Assembly: GCA_000745135.1 (NCBI GenBank)
Contig: JQNH01000001.1
Span: forward strand, 682,001 to 746,000
Length of the DNA stretch: 64,000 nucleotides
From: Rhizobiales bacterium YIM 77505
GTDB taxonomy: Bacteria; Pseudomonadota; Alphaproteobacteria; Rhizobiales; Beijerinckiaceae
Direction of reading: 5' to 3'
A program made the translations under genes and the position numbers. The notes under the pieces were generated by a model, which saw nothing but the letters and a program-made list of their open reading frames with translations, made no database searches and was not told the origin of the DNA. Below, piece after piece: positions 8,287 through 17,426 of the stretch (position 1 is the first letter of the stretch; every line of letters starts with the position of its first letter).

Positions 8287-9326
8287 TGCGGATCGCGACG
8301 CTCAAGACCTCCTATGCCGGCGATGAGGCGCTGTTCGACACCAAGCTCCAGCGCAGCCTCCTGGCGCTCTTCGGCCTGGTGCTCGCCGTCTTCCCTTTCG
8401 TGGCGGGGCCGTACTGGCTCTTCATGGCTTGCCTCGTCGCCATCAATGTCGCGAGCGCAACGGGCCTTAATATCCTCACCGGCTACACCGGGCTCGTGAG
8501 CCTCGGCCAGGCGGCCTTCATGGGGGTCGGCGCCTATACGGTGGCGATCCTCGAACTTCGTGTCGGAACGCCGTTCCCGGTCAATCTCCTGGCAGCCGGC
8601 GCCACGACCGCCCTGGTCGGCGCGGTGGTCGGCCTGCCGAGCCTCAGGGTCAAAGGTCTCTACCTCGCCATTGCCACGATCGGCGCCTCGGTCATCCTGC
8701 ATTTCGTCTTCGCGAACTGGAGTCTCACCGGCGAGGCGAGGGGCCTCTCCATGCCGCCGGCGCGCCTCTTCGGCAACGACCTCGATCAGCCCTTCGAGCT
8801 CTATTGGGTGATCGTGCCGATCACGGCGGCCATGATCCTTGGGGCGGCGAACCTGTTCCGGACGAGGATCGGCCGCGCCTTCATCGCGATCCGCGACCGC
8901 GACATCTCGGCCGAAGTGCTGGGGATCCCCCTCCTTCGATACAAGCTGACGAGCTTCGCCATCTCCTCCTTCTATGCCGGGGTGGCGGGAGGGCTGTGGG
9001 CCTATTTCTTCCGCGTGGTGACGCCGGAAAGCTTTCCCCTCATCAACTCGATCTTCTACCTTGCCGCGATCATCGTCGGCGGCATGGGGACGATTCTCGG
9101 GGGCATCTTGGGGGCCGCGTTCATGACGATGGTGCCCGAGGTGCTGAAGCTCGTGGTCGGCTGGTTCTCGCCCTACTTCCCGGATGCGCTCGCGGCCCTG
9201 GCGCCGATCCGCACCATCGTCTTCGGGGCGCTGATCGTAGGGTTCCTGATCTTCGAGCCGCAGGGCCTGGCCGAGATCTGGGCGCGCGTCCGCCGCTTCT
9301 TTCACCTCTGGCCCTTCAAGACGTAA
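8286..9326 (+). CDS. Liv-type ABC transporter permease, system 1 (LivM)
   Basis: 346 residues from ATG 8286, overlapping the livH stop by one base. Hydrophobic throughout. The LivM hallmarks are TGLNILTGYTGLVSLGQAAF near residue 60 and IRDRDISAEVLGIPLLRYK near 205, which is the coupling helix. AAIIVGGMGTILGGILGAAF near 265 is the third. The N-terminal ~18 residues are polar. The protein ends WPFKT, followed by a 21-base gap with a GGGAGGAAA ribosome site for livK. Confidence 0.9.
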   Translation: MRIATLKTSYAGDEALFDTKLQRSLLALFGLVLAVFPFVAGPYWLFMACLVAINVASATGLNILTGYTGLVSLGQAAFMGVGAYTVAILELRVGTPFPVNLLAAGATTALVGAVVGLPSLRVKGLYLAIATIGASVILHFVFANWSLTGEARGLSMPPARLFGNDLDQPFELYWVIVPITAAMILGAANLFRTRIGRAFIAIRDRDISAEVLGIPLLRYKLTSFAISSFYAGVAGGLWAYFFRVVTPESFPLINSIFYLAAIIVGGMGTILGGILGAAFMTMVPEVLKLVVGWFSPYFPDALAALAPIRTIVFGALIVGFLIFEPQGLAEIWARVRRFFHLWPFKT

Positions 9327-9347
9327 GATCACCACGGGAGGAAACGC

Positions 9348-10520
9348 ATGAGTGAATGTTGGACAAGACGAGGCCTTATCGGCCTTGCTGCGGCCACGAG
9401 CTTCGCCCTCGTCCAAGGCGCCCAGGCCCAGGCGCAAGACGATATCGTGCTCGGCGCCTCGGTGCCGATCACCGGGGTCTTCGCCTTTGCCGGCGTCGGC
9501 ATCCATGCGGGCATCCAGGATTATCTGAAGATCGTCAACGACGCCGGCGGCGTCAAAGGCCGCAAGATCAAGTATGTCGCCGAAGATACCGCGTACAAGG
9601 TCGATGCTTCGGTGGCGGCCTTCAACAAGATCACGAGCCAGGAGAAGGTCTCGCTCTACTATGGGGATTCGACTGGCTTCTCCAAGACGATCAATCCGGA
9701 GCTGGAGCGCCGGGGCACGATCCTGATGGCCGGAGCCTCCTTCGCATCCGAGCTCAACGATCCGAAGAAATACCCGTTCCAGTTCATGTCGGGACCCGAC
9801 TACACGGAGATGTTCGGCATCCTCATGCGCTATATCGCCAAGGAGAAGCCGGGCGCGCGCATCGCCTTCGTCTATTCGGATACCGAGTTCGGCCGCGATC
9901 CCATCGAGCCGGGGACGAAACTCGCCAAGGAGCTCGGACTCAACGTCGTCGAGAGGATCGTGACGCCGCCGACGAGCGTCGACGTCTCGACGGAGGTCTT
10001 GAAGCTGCGGCGCGCGAATCCGGACTACACCATCTTCCACGGCTACGTCCTGGCGCCGATCCCTGAGTTCATCACGCAGGCGAAGCAGATGAACCTGCGC
10101 AGCCAGTTCATGGGCACCTTCTGGTCCATGGACAACTCCATGGTGCAGCGCATGGGCGAGGCCGCCGACGGCTTCATGGGCGTGATGCCCTATCGCTACT
10201 ACTACGAGAAGGACGCGAACGCCCCCATGCTGGACAAGATCCGGCAGATGCGCCCCGAGTATCAGTCGAACGCCTACATGCAGGGCTTCGTGACCGCCAT
10301 GCTGATGGTGGAGGCCGTCAAGCGCACCCTTGAGGCCGGCAAGGAGCTCAACGGCACCAATCTCAAGGCGTCCCTCAACACCATCAAGGACTACGACACG
10401 GGTGGCATCTTCGGCGTGCCGATCTCGATCCCGGGCAACTCGGTGCCGGTCGGCCGCATCTACCGTTTCGACGCCAAGGCGAAGCAGATGGTGCCGGCCT
10501 CGGATTGGATTCGCCTCTGA
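9348..10520 (+). CDS. Liv-type ABC transporter substrate-binding protein, system 1
   Basis: 390 residues, Peripla_BP_6 type. The N-terminus WTRRGLIGLAAATSFALVQG, ending GAQAQA, looks like a twin-arginine signal peptide, so the protein may be exported folded. The mature protein opens with IVLGASVPITGVFAFAGVG and has KYVAEDTAYKVDASVAAFNK and YYGDSTGFSKT, which line the ligand cleft in this family. The sequence belongs to the branch that sits beside acyl-CoA ligases, not to the classical leucine-binding proteins. From this and the neighbours I infer a hydrophobic or aromatic carboxylate ligand. The start is set by the GGGAGGAAAC ribosome site. Confidence 0.85.
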   Translation: MSECWTRRGLIGLAAATSFALVQGAQAQAQDDIVLGASVPITGVFAFAGVGIHAGIQDYLKIVNDAGGVKGRKIKYVAEDTAYKVDASVAAFNKITSQEKVSLYYGDSTGFSKTINPELERRGTILMAGASFASELNDPKKYPFQFMSGPDYTEMFGILMRYIAKEKPGARIAFVYSDTEFGRDPIEPGTKLAKELGLNVVERIVTPPTSVDVSTEVLKLRRANPDYTIFHGYVLAPIPEFITQAKQMNLRSQFMGTFWSMDNSMVQRMGEAADGFMGVMPYRYYYEKDANAPMLDKIRQMRPEYQSNAYMQGFVTAMLMVEAVKRTLEAGKELNGTNLKASLNTIKDYDTGGIFGVPISIPGNSVPVGRIYRFDAKAKQMVPASDWIRL

Positions 10521-10531
10521 GCTTGTCGACA

Positions 10532-11344
10532 ATGGCCGAGGATCTGGTTCTCGAGGTCAACAACATCGAGGTCGTCTACAACCGGACGATCCAGGTCCTC
10601 CGCGGCCTCTCGCTTCGTGTTCCGAGGGGAGCGATTGTCGCTCTCCTCGGATCGAACGGGGCCGGCAAGTCCACGACGCTCAAGGCCGTATCGCGCCTCC
10701 TGCCGCTCGAGGACGGGGAGATTACCGCCGGGCAGGTCGCCTTCGAGGGCGAGGATATCGGACAGATCACCCCTCATGCGCTCGTGCGGCGCGGCCTTTT
10801 CCATGTGATGGAGGGCCGCCGCGTCTTCGAGGATCTGACCGTCGAAGAGAATCTGACGGCTGCCACCTTCGCGCTCTCGGGTCGCGGCGTGCCGCCGACG
10901 CCCTTCGACCTCGTGTATTCCTACTTCCCGCGCCTTTATGAACGCCGCAAGGGGCTTGCCGGATATCTGTCCGGCGGCGAGCAGCAGATGCTCGCCATCG
11001 GCCGCGCGTTGATCGCCCAGCCGAAGCTCATGCTGCTCGACGAGCCCTCGCTCGGCCTCTCCCCGAAGCTCGTGGAGGAGATTTTCTCCATCATCGCCCG
11101 CATCAATGCGGAGCAGGGCGTGTCCATGCTCCTCGTGGAGCAGAACGCCGCCGTGGCCTTCGCGGTGGCGAGCTACGGCTACATCCTGGAGACCGGCAAG
11201 GTGGTGATCGACGGCCCGACGGAGCGCCTCGTGCGCGATCAGGACGTGCGGGAGTTCTATCTTGGTCTTGGCGGCTCGGGCGCGGCGCGCAAGAGCTACC
11301 GCGAGGTCAAGCACTACAAGCGGCGCAAGCGCTGGCTGTCATGA
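10532..11344 (+). CDS. Liv-type ABC transporter ATP-binding protein, system 1 (LivF)
   Basis: 270 residues from ATG 10532; an in-frame TTG at 10505 would overlap the binding-protein gene and is less likely. Walker A is GSNGAGKST, the signature is LSGGEQQMLAIGRAL, and Walker B is LMLLDEPSLGLSP. It has a basic extra tail (RKSYREVKHYKRRKRWLS) beyond the usual LivF end. To my knowledge such tails occur in LivF proteins encoded next to AMP-dependent acyl-CoA ligases. It overlaps the ligase gene by ATGA. Confidence 0.9.
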   Translation: MAEDLVLEVNNIEVVYNRTIQVLRGLSLRVPRGAIVALLGSNGAGKSTTLKAVSRLLPLEDGEITAGQVAFEGEDIGQITPHALVRRGLFHVMEGRRVFEDLTVEENLTAATFALSGRGVPPTPFDLVYSYFPRLYERRKGLAGYLSGGEQQMLAIGRALIAQPKLMLLDEPSLGLSPKLVEEIFSIIARINAEQGVSMLLVEQNAAVAFAVASYGYILETGKVVIDGPTERLVRDQDVREFYLGLGGSGAARKSYREVKHYKRRKRWLS

Positions 11345-13185
11345 GGACGGGCATGACGCCCTTGCCGGATCTTCCCCTTCTCACCCTGCCGCAGATGCTG
11401 CGCGAGCACGCGCGCCGCACGCCGGACCGCGTCGCTCTCCTTCAAAAGGATTTCGGGATCTGGCAGCCCGTCACCTTCGCCGACTATTATGCGCGCGCCC
11501 GCCGCTTCGGACTGGGGCTGCACGTGCTCGGCCTTGCGCGAGGCGGGCATGTGGCCGTCCTATCCGAGAACCGGATCGAATGGGTGGTCGCCCAGCTCGG
11601 CGCAGGCTTGATCGGAGCCGTCACGGTCGGGGTCTATCCGACGAGCCCGGCGAGCGAGGTCGCCTATGTGATCGGCCATTCCGACGCCGAGATCGTGGTC
11701 TGCGAGGACCAGGAGCAGACTGACAAGGTGCTGGAACGCATCGGCGAATTGCCGAAGCTCAAGCGCATCATCGTCATCGATCCGAAGGGCTTGCGCCACT
11801 ATACGAGCGAGCTGCTCTCCAGCTTCGCCGAGGTCGAAGCAACGGGCGCCGCCTTCGAGGCCGACCATCCGGGCTTCCTCGACCCGCTCCTCGATGCGCA
11901 GGAGCTCACGGATATCGGGCTCATGGTCTATACCTCGGGCTCCACGGGCAAGCCGAAGGGCGCGATGCTGAGCTACCGCAACATGCGGGCGCAGGCGCTC
12001 GGGACGATCGACCGGCTCGGCATCACCCGCGAGACGGCGAGCCTGTCCTACCTGCCGCTCTGTCATGTGGCCGAGCAGATGCTGACCACCATGGCGCCGC
12101 TCTATGCCGGCTCCCGCGTCTGTTTTGGCGAGTCGATCCGCACCGTGCAGGAGGACCTTCGCGAAGCCGCGCCGAGCCTGTTCTTGGGCGTGCCGCGGAT
12201 ATGGGAGAAGCTGCACTCCGCGATCCAGATCAAGATGATCGAGGCGGGAGGCGTGAGGCGCAGCCTCTACGAACACGCCCTCAAGCGGTGCGAGCCTTTC
12301 GCCGAGAAGCCCGCCGCGGAGCGGAGCCTGCGGGAGCGGATCCTGTTCGCAGCCTGCTATGCGCTGGTGTTCCGGGCGCTGCAGAACTTCATTGGCCTGC
12401 GCCGTGCCAGGCTCACCTTGACCGGGGCTGCTCCCATCCCGCCCTCGATCGTGCGTTTCTTCCGCACCATCGGCGTGCCGCTGGTCGAGGTCTATGGCCT
12501 CACCGAAACGACCGGCATGGTGACAGGCCAGCGTCTCGAGCATCTCGTGCCCGGCGCTGTCGGCGAGCCCGTCTGCAACGCTGAAGTGAGGATCGACCCG
12601 GCAACCGGCGAACTCCTCGTGCGCGGCGACATGGTGTTCGAGGGCTACTACAAGAACGAGGAGGCCACGCGGGCCTGCATCCGCGGCGGCTGGCTGCACA
12701 CGGGCGACGTGGCCGCTCTTGAAGCGGGGCAGATCAAGATCGTCGACCGCCTGAAAGACATCATGATCACCGCCGGCGGCAAGAACTTAAGCCCCTCCGA
12801 AATCGAGAACACCGTGAAGGGCAGTCCCTTCGTGAAGGAGTGCATCGTCATCGCTGATGGCCGGAAATATGTCGCTGCCCTGATCCAGATCGACCCCGAC
12901 ACGGTCGGCAAATGGGCGGAGGAGAACCGCATCGCCTTCACCAATTTCAAGAGCCTCGCCGAGAATCCCCGCGTGCGCGAGCTCATCGAGGAAGAGGTCG
13001 AGAAGGCGAATGGGCAGCTGGCGCAGGTCGCCCAGATCAAGCGCTTCCACCTGCTCACCAAGGAGCTCGACCACGACGACGACGAAGTGACCGCGACCAT
13101 GAAGGTGCGCCGGGCCAACATCTACCGGCGTTATGCCGCGGAGATCGAGGCGCTATACGGCCGCGCGCCCCCGGTGGCTGCATGA
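11341..13185 (+). CDS. AMP-dependent acyl-CoA synthetase (FadD15-like), operon 1
   Basis: 614 residues, cytoplasmic or membrane-associated. The ANL-family motifs are complete: P-loop YTSGSTGKPKGAML (~198-211), YGLTETTG (~385), GWLHTGDVA (~448), hinge DRLKDIMITAGGKNLSPSEIE (read as DRLKDIMITAGG and KNLSPSEIE), and a C-terminal lysine region with ATMKVRRANIY. The protein activates a carboxylic acid with ATP and CoA. Its length and the ITAGGKN hinge place it in the long-chain/FadD15-like class. Being the last gene of the Liv operon, it probably traps the imported acid as its CoA ester. The alternative start ATG 11353 is possible. Confidence 0.85.
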   Translation: MRTGMTPLPDLPLLTLPQMLREHARRTPDRVALLQKDFGIWQPVTFADYYARARRFGLGLHVLGLARGGHVAVLSENRIEWVVAQLGAGLIGAVTVGVYPTSPASEVAYVIGHSDAEIVVCEDQEQTDKVLERIGELPKLKRIIVIDPKGLRHYTSELLSSFAEVEATGAAFEADHPGFLDPLLDAQELTDIGLMVYTSGSTGKPKGAMLSYRNMRAQALGTIDRLGITRETASLSYLPLCHVAEQMLTTMAPLYAGSRVCFGESIRTVQEDLREAAPSLFLGVPRIWEKLHSAIQIKMIEAGGVRRSLYEHALKRCEPFAEKPAAERSLRERILFAACYALVFRALQNFIGLRRARLTLTGAAPIPPSIVRFFRTIGVPLVEVYGLTETTGMVTGQRLEHLVPGAVGEPVCNAEVRIDPATGELLVRGDMVFEGYYKNEEATRACIRGGWLHTGDVAALEAGQIKIVDRLKDIMITAGGKNLSPSEIENTVKGSPFVKECIVIADGRKYVAALIQIDPDTVGKWAEENRIAFTNFKSLAENPRVRELIEEEVEKANGQLAQVAQIKRFHLLTKELDHDDDEVTATMKVRRANIYRRYAAEIEALYGRAPPVAA

Positions 13186-13416
13186 TGGCAAGTTCGGCTC
13201 GGCGCTGGGCCGCTTCGGCTGGCCGCTTCACCTGGAGAAACAAGAGGCGCGCGGCAATCCTATCTTGACCGCGGGAGCGGCATTCACCACAGTTCGATTG
13301 TCCGACAAAGTCGGCCGCGATGTGAGCCTCAAAGCCTCATTGCGCATACAAGACGGCCCAACGCCGCTCTCGAGGAAACCGCCGCTGGCCGGTGCCAGCT
13401 ACGAGGGAGCCCATTC
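13186..13416 (+). promoter_or_regulatory. promoter region of the second Liv operon
   Basis: 231 bases with no gene. TTGACC at 13265-13270 is a candidate -35. The FadR-type operator copy 2 lies 33 bases from its first base, matching within two bases the arrangement in front of the regulator gene (31 bases). The operator would overlap the -10/+1 region and block RNA polymerase. No clear -10 hexamer is visible. Confidence 0.5.
13298..13308. promoter_or_regulatory. FadR/GntR-type operator copy 2
   Basis: TTGTCCGACAA, identical over all 11 bases to the site at 4967-4977 before the FadR-type regulator gene. It stands 108 bases upstream of the second substrate-binding protein gene. This suggests that the regulator at 4988-5752 also controls the second Liv operon. 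Confidence 0.65.
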
Positions 13417-14739
13417 ATGTCCACGGGGATGCCTTTTCGGTGGCTGAGACGTCCGACGCTCGCCTGCGCCTTCAGCCTGGCCGCTCTTCTGCAGGGGGCG
13501 GCGCAAGCGCAGGACAGCTTCAAGCTTGGCATCGTGACCTTCTTGTCCGGCCCCGCGGCGGAGAGCTTCGGCGTGCCGGCACGGCACGGCGCCGAGTTCG
13601 TGATCGGAGAGTTGAACAAGGGATCGGCGCCGGCTCCCTATAACAAGGTGGGTTTCGGCGGCCTCAAGATCGAGCCGGTGTTCGTCGATGAGAATGGCGG
13701 CGCGACCAAGCAGGTGCAGGAACTGCGCAACCTCTACCAGCGCGAGAATGTGGACGCGGTCGTCGGCTACATCTCGTCCGGCGATTGCCTGGCCGTCGCG
13801 CCGGCCGCCGAGGAGCTCAAGAGGTTCCTGATCCTCTTCGATTGCGGCACGCCCCGCATCTTCGAGGAGGCCCAGTACAAATACGTTTTCCGCACCGCGG
13901 CTCATGCCACGCAGGACAACGTGGCCCTCGGCCGCTACATGAAATCGCGGAACGTCAAGGTCGGCACTTTCAACATGATCAACCAGGATTATGCCTGGGG
14001 ACATGACTCGAAGGCCGACTTCGTCGCCACCATGCAGCAATTGTACCCCGATGCGAAGCCGCAGGCGGACCTCCTGCCGAAGTTCGGCGCTGGTCAGTAC
14101 GGAACCGAGATTTCGGCCCTTGCGCGGGAGAAGGCGGACGTCATCTATTCCAGTCTCTGGGGCGGCGACCTCCAGGCTTTCATCCTCCAGGCGGCGCCGC
14201 GCGGCCTCTTCCAGAACAGTCAGCTCGTCCTCAGCGCCGCTGATCACGTCCTGCCTTCCCTCGGGGAGAAGATGCCGAACGGGGCCATCATCGGCGCCCG
14301 CGGCGCCTATGGGCTGATGTCGCCGAAGACGCCCCTCAACGATTGGTTCTTCAACGGCTACCAGGCGCAGCGCAATGTCTGGCCCGTGCAGGGGGCCTAT
14401 CGCATCACGCAAGCGCTGCTTGGGCTCAAGGTCGCGGTCGAGAAGGCGATGGAGCAGAACGGGGGCAAGAAGCCAACCCCTGAGCAGCTTGCCGCAGCGA
14501 TGGAGAACTCGGAGTGGGAGTCGCCTGGCGGCAAGATCCAGATGAAGCTCGGCAATGGTCATCAGGCCATCCAGCCGATCGCGATCGGCCGCACCCGGTA
14601 TGACCCTGCCAAGAAGATGGTCATCCTCGAGGACATTCAGCACTTCGAGGCCGAATGCGTGAATCCACCTGCTCACATGAAGAGCATCGATTGGATCAAG
14701 GCGGGCTTCCCGGGTGCGAAATGCGACGGTCGGACATGA
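13417..14739 (+). CDS. Liv-type ABC transporter substrate-binding protein, system 2
   Basis: 440 residues, Peripla_BP_6 fold. A Sec-type signal peptide with a basic head (FRWLRRPTLACAFSLAALLQ) ends at AAQAQ. The mature protein begins DSFKLGIVTFLSGPAAESFG. The segments NVDAVVGYISSGDCLAVAPA and CGTPRIFEE belong to the ligand cleft, and EKADVIYSSLWGGDLQAFIL to the hinge. It differs strongly from the system 1 binding protein, so the two transporters probably bind different ligands or different sizes of one ligand class. It heads the second operon. Confidence 0.85.
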   Translation: MSTGMPFRWLRRPTLACAFSLAALLQGAAQAQDSFKLGIVTFLSGPAAESFGVPARHGAEFVIGELNKGSAPAPYNKVGFGGLKIEPVFVDENGGATKQVQELRNLYQRENVDAVVGYISSGDCLAVAPAAEELKRFLILFDCGTPRIFEEAQYKYVFRTAAHATQDNVALGRYMKSRNVKVGTFNMINQDYAWGHDSKADFVATMQQLYPDAKPQADLLPKFGAGQYGTEISALAREKADVIYSSLWGGDLQAFILQAAPRGLFQNSQLVLSAADHVLPSLGEKMPNGAIIGARGAYGLMSPKTPLNDWFFNGYQAQRNVWPVQGAYRITQALLGLKVAVEKAMEQNGGKKPTPEQLAAAMENSEWESPGGKIQMKLGNGHQAIQPIAIGRTRYDPAKKMVILEDIQHFEAECVNPPAHMKSIDWIKAGFPGAKCDGRT

Positions 14740-14792
14740 GGCTTGTTGCCCGCGCCCGGCTCATGGACCACTCCCGCTGAGGAGGGCTGGCG

Positions 14793-15689
14793 TTGGCCCT
14801 GGCCGCCACCATCGTCGTTGACGGCCTGATCTATGCGTCATGGCTGTTCGTGGTGGCCCTCGGGCTGACCCTCGTTTTCGGCGTCCTCCAGATCCTCAAC
14901 ATCGCCCATGGCAGCCTCTACGCCGTGGGCGCCTATGCGGCGGCGAGCGCCGTGGGCCTCTTCGCCTCCTTGGGCTTCGCTCCCGTCTTCTCGCTCTTGG
15001 CGATGCTGCTTGCGGCGATGGCCGTGGCTCTCATCCTCGGCCCAATCCTCGAGCGGGGGCTCTTGCGCCTGTTCTATGGACGGGGCGAAGTCGTCCTCCT
15101 CCTCGTCACCTATGCCTTGTTCCTCATTCTCGAAGACGCGGTGAAGCTGATCTGGGGCGTCAACCCCTACTACGTTTCGGAGCCCTATCAGCTCTTTGGA
15201 AATGTGGCGATCGGACCGCTGTTCTATGTCGGCTACGACTTCGCCCTGGTGGTTCTCGCCATCCTGTGTGGCGCTGCAGTCTGGTTCGGACTCAATCGCA
15301 CGGCCGTGGGCAAGATCGTGCTGGCGGTGATCCACAACCATGAAATGAGCGCGAGCATGGGCGTGAACGTCAACCGCGTCCATTGGATGGCTTTCACGTT
15401 CGGCGTCTTCTTGGCCGCCCTTGGGGGCGCCTTCACCGCGCCGATGATTTCCGTGCAGCCCGGCATCAGCGTGAGCGTCATCATCGTGAGCTTTGCCGTG
15501 GTCATCATCGGCGGGCTTGGCTCGGTCGAGGGTGCCGCGATCGGCGCTGTCACCGTCGGTCTTGCGCGGGCAGCAGCTGTCCATCTCCTGCCGGAAGCGG
15601 AGCTCTTCAGCATCTACCTCGTCATGGCGGCGGTGCTGATCTTCAGGCCGGAGGGGTTGTTCCAGCGCGCAGCCGCACGAAAGATCTAA
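14793..15689 (+). CDS. Liv-type ABC transporter permease, system 2 (LivH)
   Basis: 298 residues. The start is TTG 14793, chosen because a strong GAGGAGGG ribosome site lies 8-9 bases upstream and no ATG is available. LivH features are the segment GLTLVFGVLQILNIAHGSLY near residue 30 and a coupling loop around AVIHNHEMSASMGVNVNRV. The usual helix IIVSFAVVIIGGLGSVEGAA is near 235. The protein is hydrophobic throughout and ends one base before the livM start (TAAG ATG). Confidence 0.9.
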   Translation: MALAATIVVDGLIYASWLFVVALGLTLVFGVLQILNIAHGSLYAVGAYAAASAVGLFASLGFAPVFSLLAMLLAAMAVALILGPILERGLLRLFYGRGEVVLLLVTYALFLILEDAVKLIWGVNPYYVSEPYQLFGNVAIGPLFYVGYDFALVVLAILCGAAVWFGLNRTAVGKIVLAVIHNHEMSASMGVNVNRVHWMAFTFGVFLAALGGAFTAPMISVQPGISVSVIIVSFAVVIIGGLGSVEGAAIGAVTVGLARAAAVHLLPEAELFSIYLVMAAVLIFRPEGLFQRAAARKI

Positions 15690-15690
15690 G

Positions 15691-16680
15691 ATGTCGCGAA
15701 CAGCCATTTCCGTCGGCGCTGTCGGCGTTATTGGAGCCCTCCTCGCAATCGGCGCCCTTCTGCCGAGCTGGCTATTGTTCCTCGTGACGATGGCTGCTTC
15801 CCACGGCGTCGTCTCGCTTGGCATTCTGCTCATCATGCGCGGGGGGCTGGTCTCGTTCGGACAGGGCCTGTTCTTCGCCGTGGGCGGCTATGCGGTCGCG
15901 CTGACGGTGAATCGCTGGGGAGCCACGGACGCCCTTGTCCTGGTCGGGCTCGGCGGGGCGGCGGCCGGCCTCGTCGGCGCCATCACCGGACCGCTCCTCG
16001 CCCGCTACAGCGGCATCTTCTTCGGCATGCTCAGTCTTGCCCTGTCGATGGTGCTGTACGGCATTCTGGTGAAGTCGACGGCGCTCGGCGGCTCGGACGG
16101 CTTCAACATCCCACGCCCAACGATCCTGGGCTGGCGGCTTGAAGGCGCGAGCGGCGACTATGCGCTCTATGCGCTCGCGGTCGTGGTCACCGGAGTCGCG
16201 GCGTGGCTGTGCGCCATCTACACCCGCTCCGTGCGTGGCCTCGTCACCCTGGCGATCCAGGCCAATCCGCTGCGCGTCGAGTATCTCGGGGCGTCGGTGC
16301 GAGGGATCATGGCTTTGAACTTCGCCCTTGCCGCTGTCCTTGGCGGCGTCGGCGGCGCGCTCACCGTGCTGGCGCTTGGCCACATCGAGCCGACCTTCGC
16401 CTATTGGACGCAGTCAGGGGAGTTCGTCTTCGTGGCGATCCTTGCCGGCCCGCGCAGCGTATCCGCGATCTTCGCCGCCTCGCTCGTGCTCGAACTCGTC
16501 AGATCCTTCTCGAACCTCTATTTCCCGAACACGTGGCAGCTCGCGCTCGGCGTGTTCCTTCTTGCGGTCATTCTCTTCCTGCCAGGAGGAATCGGATCCC
16601 TCGGACAGGCCCGGATCTGGCGACGTCCGACGAAGGGAAGAGACCTCGCTGCGCTCAGGGCGGGGGAAGCCGCGGAATGA
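15691..16680 (+). CDS. Liv-type ABC transporter permease, system 2 (LivM)
   Basis: 329 residues. Eight to ten hydrophobic helices are visible. LivM features are RGGLVSFGQGLFFAVGGYAV near residue 52, GLVTLAIQANPLRVEYLGAS near 182 (coupling helix), and VFVAILAGPRSVSAIFAASL near 245. The C-terminal ~25 residues are charged. It overlaps livG by ATGA at 16677-16680. Confidence 0.9.
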   Translation: MSRTAISVGAVGVIGALLAIGALLPSWLLFLVTMAASHGVVSLGILLIMRGGLVSFGQGLFFAVGGYAVALTVNRWGATDALVLVGLGGAAAGLVGAITGPLLARYSGIFFGMLSLALSMVLYGILVKSTALGGSDGFNIPRPTILGWRLEGASGDYALYALAVVVTGVAAWLCAIYTRSVRGLVTLAIQANPLRVEYLGASVRGIMALNFALAAVLGGVGGALTVLALGHIEPTFAYWTQSGEFVFVAILAGPRSVSAIFAASLVLELVRSFSNLYFPNTWQLALGVFLLAVILFLPGGIGSLGQARIWRRPTKGRDLAALRAGEAAE

Positions 16681-17426
16681 CGCCCGTTCTTGCCACGCGC
16701 GGTCTCGACAAGGCGTTCGGAGCCGTCGTGGCTGCGGCGGGGATCGACATCGATGTGCCGGCCGGGCAGAGGGTGAGCCTGATCGGATCGAACGGCGCCG
16801 GCAAGACCACCTTCGTCAATATGGTGACGGGCTATCTCAAGCCCGACCGGGGTACGATCGCCCTTGACGGCGAGAATATCGTCGGGCTTGCGCCCCGCAT
16901 GATCGTTCGGCGCGGTATCTGCCGCTCCTTCCAGATCCCGCAGCTCTGCGTGGAGCTGACGGCGATGGCAAACATGCTGGTGGCCTGCGCCGCCGCGGAG
17001 GCCTCCGGCTTGTCCTCCTGGCGCGCGCCTGACGATGACGGACGGCGCGAGCGCGCGGAAGGGCTCCTCGAGCGCTTCGGGCTTCAGCGCTACGGCGATC
17101 GCCCGGTGAGCGAGCTCCCGGGCGGCGTCCGCAAGCTCCTGGACATCGCCATGGCGCTGACGCGCAAGCCGCGGCTGCTTCTCCTTGACGAGCCTACCTC
17201 CGGGGTCAGCGCTGAAGAGAAGTTCCCGGCCATGGATCGGGTGATGGAGGCGGTGGCAGGCGAGGCGGCGACCATGGTGTTCGTCGAGCATGACATGGAC
17301 ATCGTCAGCGCCTATGCGGACCGCGTCATCGCGTTCTACGCCGGGCGCGTCATCGCCGATGGCGTGCCCGCCGAGGTTCTTCGCGATGCGGATGTGCGCC
17401 GCTATGTGACGGGAGCCGCCGCATGA
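16677..17426 (+). CDS. Liv-type ABC transporter ATP-binding protein, system 2 (LivG)
   Basis: 249 residues from ATG 16677. Walker A is GSNGAGKTT, the signature is LPGGVRKLLDIAMAL, Walker B is LLLLDEPTSGVS, and the switch region is VFVEHDMDIVSAYADRV. An open frame continues further upstream, but it lies inside livM and has no start with a ribosome site. ATGA overlaps at both ends place it within one translational unit. Confidence 0.9.
   Translation: MTPVLATRGLDKAFGAVVAAAGIDIDVPAGQRVSLIGSNGAGKTTFVNMVTGYLKPDRGTIALDGENIVGLAPRMIVRRGICRSFQIPQLCVELTAMANMLVACAAAEASGLSSWRAPDDDGRRERAEGLLERFGLQRYGDRPVSELPGGVRKLLDIAMALTRKPRLLLLDEPTSGVSAEEKFPAMDRVMEAVAGEAATMVFVEHDMDIVSAYADRVIAFYAGRVIADGVPAEVLRDADVRRYVTGAAA

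Noticed and set aside
8247-10532. A 760-codon open frame antisense to livM and the first binding-protein gene
   Set aside because: It is rich in Arg, Asp, Glu and His as expected for the complement of GC-biased codons, matches no family, and lies opposite well-supported transporter genes.
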